A DNA stretch of 57,590 nt from Sphingobacteriales bacterium (GTDB lineage: Bacteria > Bacteroidota > Bacteroidia > Chitinophagales > JADJOU01): assembly GCA_021297855.1 (NCBI GenBank), contig JAJTHM010000012.1:1-57590 (forward strand), read 5' to 3'. The number at the start of each line of letters is the position of its first letter. Position 1 is the first letter of the stretch. Made by a program: the position numbers and the translations under genes. Below the pieces are notes generated by a model. It searched no databases and was not told the origin of the DNA. It saw only the letters and a list, made by a program, of their open reading frames with translations. Below, in pieces: positions 33,160-39,746 of this stretch.

Positions 33160-34755
33160 ATGGCATCAGGCAAGTTATCACCACGTCAGAAGATGATCAA
33201 TATGATGTATCTCGTATTGACAGCACTCCTTGCGATGAATGTGTCAAAAGAGGTTATCAATGCGTTCAAAAATGTAAATGAGAGTATTGGAAATTCAATG
33301 AGGATATTAAGTTCAAAAAATACTACAACTTATGAGTCTTTGAAAATAGCAATAGAAGATCCTCAAACCAAAGTTAAAGCTGAAATTTGGAAACCAGTGG
33401 CTGATGAAATAGCGAAGGCTTCTAGTGATTTAATTAACGATATTGAATCATATAAATTAGAAATTAAGAAAGCTTCAAAATTAGAGAAAGATGAAAACGG
33501 AGATGAGAAATACAAATTCGACAATCTGGATGCTGGAACCAGAATTATGATTAAGGGAAAAAAAGGCATTCAGATATATGATAAGGTGAATGCCTATAAG
33601 AAGAAAGTGATTGAAATTCTGAATAGTGCAAATATTACCGACCCCGATGCTAGGGCTAAACATTTATTAGCGGTTAAAGAATTTGAGAAATCGCTGCCTT
33701 TAGATTTAAGAATTCCTAAAAAAAATTCTTACGGAAAGCCTTATCCAGCTGGTGGAGAGGGTTGGGCTCAATCGAGTTTTTATATGACTCCATCAATCGC
33801 TGGGGTAACTGTGTTAACTAAAATACAAAGTGATATTAAAAGTTCGGAGGGTCAACTTTCAGAATATTGTCTAACGCAAATAGGTAAAGTAAAGTTAGTA
33901 TTTGATAAATTTGCCACGGTGGCTTCTGCAAATACTACTTATTGTATGCCTGGGGAGGAGATTGAAGTCTCTCTAGGAGTTGGGGCTTTCAATGATCAAG
34001 CTAAACCAACTTTTACCGTTAATGGATCTCCAGTTGCACTTGGCTCTGATGGTAAGGCTATCTATAAAACCAAGGCTCAAGGAGAAGGAGAGAAGACATT
34101 AAATTGCGGTTTCTCATTTTATACCCCAGACGGAAAACAAATGACGGAAAATAAAACTATTAGATATACAGTAGGAAGGCCTTCTGGTGCCGCCTTAATG
34201 TTAGATAAAATGAATGTATTCTACATTGGTTTGGATAACCCTGTGACGGTATCATCAGGAACTGGGGATGAAAAAACTACCTTATCTGCAAGTGGAGGTG
34301 GTGTCTCATTAAATAGAACTGCACCAGGGAAATATATTGTAAGAGCGACTACTGTCGGTGAGTCAACAATAACGGTTTCTGATGGTAAACAAAATACACC
34401 ATTTAAGTTTAGAGTGAAACGCGTACCAGATCCGTTAACTACTATTGGAGGAACTATAAAGAGTGGAAAATTGCCGAAAGGAACACTACAGGTTCAGCAA
34501 GGTGTAAAAGCTATTTTAGAAAACTTTGATTTTGACGCTAAATTTACTGTAAATAGCTTTGATTTTACCTATGTACCTAAAAATGGTGATTTAAGAGAAG
34601 GAAAATGCCAAGGAGATAGATTTAGTCAGGATTGGATTAGTGCAGTAAATGGTTGTAAACCTAATGATGTATTTTTGATTGAAAATGTAAAAGTAACTGG
34701 TCCAGACGGCTCTCAAAGAAAGATTAGTGGAATGTCTGTACAAATTAGAATGTAA
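33160..34755 (+). CDS. gldM: GldM, T9SS periplasm-spanning motor protein
   Basis: The protein is 531 aa. The N-terminus carries the only membrane helix ('MINMMYLVLTALLAMNVSKEVINAF', about 11-35), which pairs with GldL. The long periplasmic part contains the helical D1 domain with 'NANITDPDARAKHLLAVKEFEKSLP'-like sequences and three Ig-like domains (about 215-530). The last ones include 'PTFTVNGSPVALGSDGKAIYKTKAQG' and 'FDFDAKFTVNSFDFTYVPKNGDLREG'. GldM transmits motion from the inner-membrane motor to the GldK/N ring. Its length is normal for the family. Confidence 0.95.
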   Translation: MASGKLSPRQKMINMMYLVLTALLAMNVSKEVINAFKNVNESIGNSMRILSSKNTTTYESLKIAIEDPQTKVKAEIWKPVADEIAKASSDLINDIESYKLEIKKASKLEKDENGDEKYKFDNLDAGTRIMIKGKKGIQIYDKVNAYKKKVIEILNSANITDPDARAKHLLAVKEFEKSLPLDLRIPKKNSYGKPYPAGGEGWAQSSFYMTPSIAGVTVLTKIQSDIKSSEGQLSEYCLTQIGKVKLVFDKFATVASANTTYCMPGEEIEVSLGVGAFNDQAKPTFTVNGSPVALGSDGKAIYKTKAQGEGEKTLNCGFSFYTPDGKQMTENKTIRYTVGRPSGAALMLDKMNVFYIGLDNPVTVSSGTGDEKTTLSASGGGVSLNRTAPGKYIVRATTVGESTITVSDGKQNTPFKFRVKRVPDPLTTIGGTIKSGKLPKGTLQVQQGVKAILENFDFDAKFTVNSFDFTYVPKNGDLREGKCQGDRFSQDWISAVNGCKPNDVFLIENVKVTGPDGSQRKISGMSVQIRM

Positions 34756-34778
34756 TTAACAATTAAACTAGTATAAAT

Positions 34779-35630
34779 ATGAAAAAGTTATTGTTTGTTT
34801 GTTTCTCATTATTTTTGAGTTTCTCCTATGCTCAAACGGAAGGTGGCGAAACTGCACCACTCGATGAGTTAGAAGAAAAACTGGATGGCGCTTATGAAAA
34901 AGTAACGCTAAAAGAAAGAGAAGTAATCGCTTATGATCATTTAAGAGAAGCGGATATCAAATGGAAAAAACGTGTATGGCGAGTGCTTGATTTCAAAGAA
35001 AAGCTAAACCTGCCTTTTGCTCATCCTAAAATGGGATTGGTAAATATTATTCATGAGGCTGCTAAGAAAGGAGAAATTGAAGTGTACGCTGCGTCTGATG
35101 CAGGTGAGGTATTTAAAGAACCTATGAATGTTCAGGATGTAGCTCAAATTGGATCTTCTGTAGACACGGTGACAAGAATTAACTTTGAGACAGGGCAGGA
35201 AGAAAGAGTGGTGACTGCAAATACATTCAACTCGGAAACAGTTAAAAAATTAAGAATCAAGGAAGATTGGTTGTTTGACATTGAGACTTCAACAATGGTA
35301 GTGAGAATAATGGGAATGAGTTTCATGCGTGAAAAATATAGTGAGGAGAATGGAGAGTATGTGGGTGATGTTCCTATGTATTGGGTTTACTATCCAGATG
35401 TTCGAAAAATTCTAGCTACTAATCAGGTTTACAATATTAAGAATGACGCGAATACCACTAGCTGGGAAGATATTTTTGAAATGAGATATTTCAATAGCTA
35501 TATTATGAAGGAATCAAACGTATTTGATAGAAGAATTGATGCTTATGCTACTAATTTAGATCTTTTGTATGAGTCTGATAGAATTCACAATGAAATAAGA
35601 GATAAAGAAAGTGATTTCTGGGAATACTAA
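34779..35630 (+). CDS. gldN: GldN, T9SS ring protein
   Basis: The protein is 283 aa with a signal peptide (about 1-18, 'LLFVCFSLFLSFSYAQ'). The body shows the GldN/PorN pattern: 'VIAYDHLREADIKWKKRVWRVLDFKEKLNLPFAHP', 'IKEDWLFDIETSTMVVRIMGMSFMRE', 'PMYWVYYPDVRKIL' and 'SWEDIFEMRYFNSYIMKESNVFDRRI'. It joins GldK in the periplasmic ring. It is the last gene of the operon, with a strong terminator at 35651-35681. Confidence 0.95.
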   Translation: MKKLLFVCFSLFLSFSYAQTEGGETAPLDELEEKLDGAYEKVTLKEREVIAYDHLREADIKWKKRVWRVLDFKEKLNLPFAHPKMGLVNIIHEAAKKGEIEVYAASDAGEVFKEPMNVQDVAQIGSSVDTVTRINFETGQEERVVTANTFNSETVKKLRIKEDWLFDIETSTMVVRIMGMSFMREKYSEENGEYVGDVPMYWVYYPDVRKILATNQVYNIKNDANTTSWEDIFEMRYFNSYIMKESNVFDRRIDAYATNLDLLYESDRIHNEIRDKESDFWEY

Positions 35631-35650
35631 GAATTATCTCTAAAATTTTT

Positions 35651-35681
35651 AATGCACCGCAATTGCGGTGCATTTTTTTTT
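35651..35681 (+). terminator. Terminator of the gldKLMN operon
   Basis: TGCACCGC (35653-35660) and GCGGTGCA (35665-35672) form an 8-bp stem with an AATT loop, flanked by AA and followed by T9. It lies 20 bases after the gldN stop. Confidence 0.9.
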
Positions 35682-35702
35682 ATGTTAATATGAATTTATA
35701 TA

Positions 35703-35710
35703 TATATTTG
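35703..35710 (+). promoter_or_regulatory. Promoter -7 box of tRNA-Gln
   Basis: TATATTTG matches TAnnTTTG and is 18 bp before the mature 5' end of the tRNA. Confidence 0.5.
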
Positions 35711-35728
35711 CACTTCCATTTTTTGGAC

Positions 35729-35799
35729 TGACCGATGGTGTAACGGTAACACAACTGTTTTTGGTGCAGTTTTTCAAGGTTCGAATCCTTGTCGGTCAA
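35729..35799 (+). tRNA. tRNA-Gln (anticodon TTG)
   Basis: The 71-nt sequence folds as a cloverleaf. The acceptor stem TGACCGA pairs with TCGGTCA, followed by discriminator A. The D arm is GTGTAACGGTAACAC. The anticodon stem ACTGT/GCAGT holds the loop TTTTGGT with anticodon TTG. The T arm is CAAGG-TTCGAAT-CCTTG. CCA is not encoded. The 3' end (from 35788) is copied again 133 bp downstream. Confidence 0.95.
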
Positions 35800-36060
35800 C
35801 GTTTTAGATTAAGACTGCTATATAGCAGTCTTTTTTTATGCGATAGCGGTTAGTTTTTGAAGGTTCCCTGCCTGTTCTGCGAACAAGCAGACAGGGAATC
35901 CCTGCCTGATGGCAGACAGGCTTGTCGGTCAACGTTTTAGATTAAGACTGCTATATAGCAGTCTTTTTTTATGCGATAGCGGTTAGTTTTTGAAGGTTCC
36001 CTGCCTGTTCTGCGAACAAGCAGACAGGGAATCCCTGCCTAGTCGGCAGACAGGCTTGTC
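35788..36060 (+). repeat. 133-bp tandem duplication beginning in the tRNA-Gln 3' end
   Basis: Copy 1 (35788-35920) and copy 2 (35921 to about 36053) are almost identical. Each starts with CTTGTCGGTCAAC (the tRNA T-stem/acceptor 3' end), then has a terminator hairpin AGACTGCTATATAGCAGTCT followed by T7. A GC-rich palindrome follows (TTCCCTGCCTG ... CAGACAGGGAA) and then a smaller one (CCTGCCT...GGCAGACAGG). They differ by a small change near 35908 and 36041 (GATG against AGTCG). A degenerate third CTTGTC start is at 36055. The palindromes resemble REP-like intergenic repeats of environmental Bacteroidota. Confidence 0.85.
35811..35838 (+). terminator. Intrinsic terminator of tRNA-Gln
   Basis: AGACTGCTA pairs with TAGCAGTCT and is followed by T7, 12 bases after the tRNA. 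A second identical copy lies at about 35944-35971 inside the duplicated unit. Confidence 0.85.
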
Positions 36061-36200
36061 TGTTGACAAACAGGGCTGCGCTTCATCCGCCAGAGGCGGA
36101 CGCTAATGACCAGAGACCTCGTCATCCTGAGAACCTGTGCTGACCTAAGCGTCAGAATGCAGGAATCTTTACATAGTTTGGTGTAAGCAAGCGTACTAGC
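36061..36200. repeat. GC-rich REP-like intergenic stretch
   Basis: After the tandem duplication the sequence stays GC-rich, with short palindromes (TCCGCCAGAGGCGGA at 36087-36101) and phrases of the kind found in dispersed Bacteroidota repeats (GTCATCCTGAG ... GCAGGAATCTTT). A 75-aa minus-strand frame over this region is not a believable gene. The last 30 bases before 36228 are AT-rich and hold the likely promoter of the serine operon. Confidence 0.5.
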
Positions 36201-36227
36201 ATATTTTTTTATATCTATATTTGAGCT

Positions 36228-36881
36228 ATGAATATAGTTTTCGATTTTGATAGTACCATTGTTCAAGCGGAAGGGTTAGATGTTTTGGCCGAAATTTGTT
36301 TTGAAGGAAACATCCAAAAAGTATTGGAAATTGAAATGCTGACTAATTTAGCTATGTCTGGTAAGCTAAGTTTGAAGGATTCTCTTTCTGAACGTATTAA
36401 GAGTTTGAACCCAAATAAAAAACATATTAAACTACTGCAAGACATATTGGTGACCAAAATATCTCCTTCTATAAATGCTTTGAAGCCTTTGTTCGAAAAT
36501 TCTAAGGTAGATCTTTTCGTCCTATCGGGGGGATTTATGGAATATGTTTTACCAGTTTGTGTTCATATTGGTTTTTTGCCTTCCCACATTTTTGCAAATA
36601 AATTTATATATAGAAATGATTTAATTATTGGCTTGGATGATTCAATACCTTTATCAAATTCTCTGGGCAAAGTTGTTTCAATTAAAAATATGGGTATGAA
36701 AAGTCCAATTTATTTGATTGGGGATGGCTATACTGATTTGGAGACAAAGCTAAATGGAGCAGTTGATTATTTTATAGCGTATACTGAGACAGTGCATAGA
36801 GATAATGTCGTCGATCAAGCAGATTTTGTATGTAAAAATTTTAATGAAGTAATGAACCTAATATATGAGTCTAAAATATAG
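36228..36881 (+). CDS. serB: Phosphoserine phosphatase (HAD, SerB-like)
   Basis: The 217-aa HAD phosphatase has motif I 'FDFDSTIVQAEGLD' with Asp6 and Asp8, motif II 'FVLSGGFMEYV', a motif III lysine ('LGKVVSIK', matching the SerB G-K) and motif IV 'YLIGDGYTDLE'. These match SerB-type phosphoserine phosphatases, which complete serine synthesis. Placement directly before SerA- and SerC-like genes strongly supports this over other HAD substrates. It overlaps the next gene by 17 bases. Confidence 0.85.
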   Translation: MNIVFDFDSTIVQAEGLDVLAEICFEGNIQKVLEIEMLTNLAMSGKLSLKDSLSERIKSLNPNKKHIKLLQDILVTKISPSINALKPLFENSKVDLFVLSGGFMEYVLPVCVHIGFLPSHIFANKFIYRNDLIIGLDDSIPLSNSLGKVVSIKNMGMKSPIYLIGDGYTDLETKLNGAVDYFIAYTETVHRDNVVDQADFVCKNFNEVMNLIYESKI

Positions 36882-38091
36882 TTATCCAAAGGAAAAAATA
36901 AAGGTATTACTCTTGGAAAATATTCACAGCGATGCGTATGAAATGTTTGCTAGTAATGGATTTCAAATAGATTCTAGGTCAGAGGCATTGAGCGAGGAAG
37001 ATTTATGCAAAATTATACAAGATATACATATATTGGGTATTCGGTCTAAAACGCACGTCAGTAATAAAGTTGTAAAATCAGCTAATAAACTTTTATGTAT
37101 TGGAGCATTTTGTATTGGCACGAATCAAATAGACATATCCGCTTGTAATCAAAGAGGAATCGCTGTATTCAATGCCCCATATAGCAATACACGTTCTGTC
37201 GTAGAGTTGGCTTTGGGTGAAATCATTCTCTTGATGAGAAATGTCATCAATAAGAGTCAAGATTTACATCTCGGAAAATGGGATAAGACTTCGGAAAATA
37301 GTTTTGAAGTGCGTGGCAAAACTCTAGGGATAATTGGTTACGGCCACATTGGGTCGCAATTATCCGTTTTAGCAGAAGCCATCGGAATGAAAGTATTATT
37401 CTATGATATTATAGATAAGATGCCTTTAGGCAATGCTCAATCGTCTGATATCAATGAATTATTGCATCAATCAGATGTTGTCAGTTTGCATATTGATGGT
37501 AGAAAAGAGAATCATCAATTTATAAATGCAGATTATTTAGATAAGATGAAAGAAGGAAGTATTTTTCTAAATCTTTCTAGAGGATATGTGGTCGATTATT
37601 TCGCCCTGAAAGAAGCTTTATTATCCAGAAAAATAATAGGTGCGGGTATAGACGTGTTTCCAGATGAGCCTAAATCTAATGGGGAAAACTTTCACTTCAT
37701 TTTACAAAATATACCCAATGTGATTTTGACTCCGCATATTGGAGGGAGCACGGAAGAAGCCCAATCGCTCATAGGGCGTTTTGTGCCTAACAAGATATTA
37801 AATTTTATTAATAACGGCAGTACGGACGGTTCCGTAAATTTTCCTTCAGTTCAGCTCCCTACTCAAAATAATCAACACAGGATTCTTCATATACATAGAA
37901 ATGTACCAGGAATTTTGGCTAAAATTAATCAAGTAATTGCCTCGAATGAAGTTAATATTACAGGGCAATATCTAAAAACAAACGAAGAAATGGGCTATGT
38001 CATTATGGATATCGAAGGCGAGTATCCAGATTCTTTTTTTGGAGAATTAAAGTCCGTAGAACATACAATTAAATGTAGAATTTTATATTAA
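36865..38091 (+). CDS. serA: D-3-phosphoglycerate dehydrogenase
   Basis: The 408-aa protein has a 2-hydroxyacid dehydrogenase fold. The NAD site is 'GIIGYGHIGSQLSVLAEAIGMKVLFYD' (about 151-177), the catalytic Arg lies in 'IFLNLSRGYVVDY', the Glu in 'GAGIDVFPDEPK' and the His in 'VILTPHIGGSTEEAQ'. Residues about 335-408 form an ACT regulatory domain ('HRILHIHRNVPGILAKINQVIASNEVNITGQYL'), which usually gives serine feedback inhibition. The size matches the E. coli-like short form. It oxidises 3-phosphoglycerate to 3-phosphohydroxypyruvate, and is the middle gene of the serine operon. Confidence 0.92.
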   Translation: MSLKYSYPKEKIKVLLLENIHSDAYEMFASNGFQIDSRSEALSEEDLCKIIQDIHILGIRSKTHVSNKVVKSANKLLCIGAFCIGTNQIDISACNQRGIAVFNAPYSNTRSVVELALGEIILLMRNVINKSQDLHLGKWDKTSENSFEVRGKTLGIIGYGHIGSQLSVLAEAIGMKVLFYDIIDKMPLGNAQSSDINELLHQSDVVSLHIDGRKENHQFINADYLDKMKEGSIFLNLSRGYVVDYFALKEALLSRKIIGAGIDVFPDEPKSNGENFHFILQNIPNVILTPHIGGSTEEAQSLIGRFVPNKILNFINNGSTDGSVNFPSVQLPTQNNQHRILHIHRNVPGILAKINQVIASNEVNITGQYLKTNEEMGYVIMDIEGEYPDSFFGELKSVEHTIKCRILY

Positions 38092-39156
38092 ATGCAAACG
38101 AAGTATTTTACAGTAGGACCATCAGCTATCTATCCAAGTGTATCGGAATGGAATACTGAATTTTATCAATTGGGCTTTGGGTCTATTTCTCACAGGAGTC
38201 AGACTTTTGAGAATATCTATCGAAATTTAGAAACTCAATTGCGTTTACTGATGAATATACCCACCACGCATGCTATTTTAATAGCGAGTTCGGGATCAGA
38301 GATTATGGAACGCATCTTGCAGAATTGCGTGCGGAAGGAAAGTTTTCATTTTGTCAATGGTTCGTTTTCGAAAAAGTTTTATGAATATGCTTTGCGTTTC
38401 GGGTTGAATGCAAATAAAGTGGAAGTTGAATACGGCAATGGATTTGCTGAGATACCTAAAATTTCAACAGAGGCAGAATTAATCTGCATTACGCATAATG
38501 AAACGAGCACAGGAGTTAAGACATCGGAAGAATTTATCCATCAGGTGAAGCGTCAATATCCAGATAAAATCTTAGCTGTCGATACGGTGAGCTCAGCTCC
38601 TCTAGTTGAATTGGATTTCTCATTAGTCGATATTTGTTTTTTATCTAGTCAGAAAGCTTTTGGCTTGCCTGCTGGATTAGGGATATTTATTATAAATATG
38701 AATTTAGCTCAGAGATTAGCTGGCGAGGAAATAAATTTAGGAAAGGGCGCACACAATATATTAGCAGATTATTTGTCGAACTATGCAGTTTTCCAAACAC
38801 CATCTACTCCTAATGTTCTAGGAGTTTATCTAATGTCAAAAGTAGCAGAGACTATGAATCAAATTGGCAGAGAACAACTCATCTCTGAACTATTGATAAA
38901 AAAGAAGAGACTTCATCATATTTTCAACAACAACTCATATTTAAAATTAGTCAATGGAAATGCGCAGGGTTCTGATACAGTCATAGTCGCTGAGTTTTTA
39001 AAAGAGAAGACTTTGGTTATGGATTTATTAAAGTCAAATCAAATTGTTTGCAGTTCTGGCTATGGAAAGTTTAAGGATACGCAGCTAAGATTTTCAAATT
39101 TTCCAGCGAATACCATAGAGGATATATTGTATTTGGAGAAAGTTTTACATTCCTAA
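38092..39156 (+). CDS. serC: Class V aminotransferase, phosphoserine aminotransferase-like
   Basis: The 354-aa PLP enzyme has the opening 'YFTVGPSAIYPSV', 'GFGSISHRSQTFENIY' and 'AILIASSGSEIMERIL'. The PLP pocket is 'LICITHNETSTGVKTS' and 'LAVDTVSSAPLVELDFSLVDICFLSSQKAFGLPAGLG', with the Schiff-base lysine at about residue 188 in SSQKAFG. Class V includes SerC and alanine-glyoxylate/serine-pyruvate aminotransferases. The operon with SerA and SerB makes SerC function the best inference. Its ATG follows the serA stop with no gap. Confidence 0.85.
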   Translation: MQTKYFTVGPSAIYPSVSEWNTEFYQLGFGSISHRSQTFENIYRNLETQLRLLMNIPTTHAILIASSGSEIMERILQNCVRKESFHFVNGSFSKKFYEYALRFGLNANKVEVEYGNGFAEIPKISTEAELICITHNETSTGVKTSEEFIHQVKRQYPDKILAVDTVSSAPLVELDFSLVDICFLSSQKAFGLPAGLGIFIINMNLAQRLAGEEINLGKGAHNILADYLSNYAVFQTPSTPNVLGVYLMSKVAETMNQIGREQLISELLIKKKRLHHIFNNNSYLKLVNGNAQGSDTVIVAEFLKEKTLVMDLLKSNQIVCSSGYGKFKDTQLRFSNFPANTIEDILYLEKVLHS

Positions 39157-39190
39157 GTCGCGTACAATAGGCTCTTAACTTTAATTAACA

Positions 39191-39225
39191 TTGTTATGCG
39201 TGCATATATTATGCACGCATAACAA
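39191..39225. promoter_or_regulatory. 15-bp perfect palindrome, probable MarR operator
   Basis: TTGTTATGCGTGCAT (39191-39205) and ATGCACGCATAACAA (39211-39225) are exact inverted complements around ATATT. The site ends 8 bp before the -7 box of the marR promoter and covers where the -33 element must lie. A repressor bound here would block RNA polymerase. Its position before a MarR gene suggests autoregulation of the fatty-acid operon. Confidence 0.8.
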
Positions 39226-39232
39226 AATGTAT

Positions 39233-39240
39233 TATCTTTG
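39233..39240 (+). promoter_or_regulatory. Promoter -7 box of the marR-beta-oxidation operon
   Basis: TATCTTTG matches TAnnTTTG exactly and ends only 4 bases before ATG 39245. Since transcription in this phylum starts about 5-7 nt after the -7 box, the mRNA would be leaderless or nearly so. Confidence 0.65.
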
Positions 39241-39244
39241 CCAT

Positions 39245-39688
39245 ATGAATAAAACGGTAACAATTGATTATTTACTCAGAACTACTTGGAATGCGGTAGT
39301 TAAGATGTACAATGACGAGGCAGCCCAATTTGATTCAACGATGGTAGTAGGTTTCACTTTACTTTCCATAGATCCTAAGGAGGGTTCTCCTAGCATGTCG
39401 CTCGGACCTAAGATGGGTATAGAGTCTACCAGTCTCTCGCGCACATTGACCAAATTGGAAGAGGCAGGACTGATAGTAAGAGAAGCAAATAAATCAGACA
39501 AGCGAAATGTCATTATAAAATTAACAAAGAAGGGACTTGAAATGCGAGATGTATCTAAGAATTATGTATTGGATTTTCAAAGAAAAGTAAATGAAGCATT
39601 ATCTGAAAAAGAACTCAATCAATTGATGAAATCACTCAATAAGATTCATAAAATTGCCCAAGAACAGATTCAATTAAACGGAGAATAG
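39245..39688 (+). CDS. MarR-family transcriptional regulator
   Basis: The product is 147 aa from ATG 39245 (MNKTVTIDYLL). A longer frame from TTG 39191 would start inside the palindrome and upstream of the promoter, so I reject it. The winged helix-turn-helix is at about 45-110: 'SMSLGPKMGIESTSLSRTLTKLEEAGLIVREANKSDKRNVIIKLTKKG', with the wing Asp-Lys-Arg typical of MarR. It should dimerise and bind the 39191-39225 palindrome. As first gene of a beta-oxidation operon it probably senses fatty acids or acyl-CoA; the ligand is inferred. Confidence 0.88.
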   Translation: MNKTVTIDYLLRTTWNAVVKMYNDEAAQFDSTMVVGFTLLSIDPKEGSPSMSLGPKMGIESTSLSRTLTKLEEAGLIVREANKSDKRNVIIKLTKKGLEMRDVSKNYVLDFQRKVNEALSEKELNQLMKSLNKIHKIAQEQIQLNGE

Positions 39689-39746
39689 AAAATATCCATT
39701 AAGATATAGAGCGATTATTTAAAATTCATCACTAAACATTATTCAA

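Noticed and set aside
35788-35800. A true attL/attR pair of an integrated element at tRNA-Gln
   Set aside because: The repeated copies are only 133 bp apart with no integrase or cargo between, so an integrated element is not shown; kept as a tandem duplication.
36039-36266. 75-aa minus-strand ORF over the GC-rich repeat region
   Set aside because: It consists of palindromic repeat sequence, has no protein-like pattern and overlaps the serB start.
39191-39244. Longer MarR reading starting at TTG 39191
   Set aside because: The extra codons are the palindromic operator and promoter box; the ATG at 39245 begins a normal MarR N-terminus.
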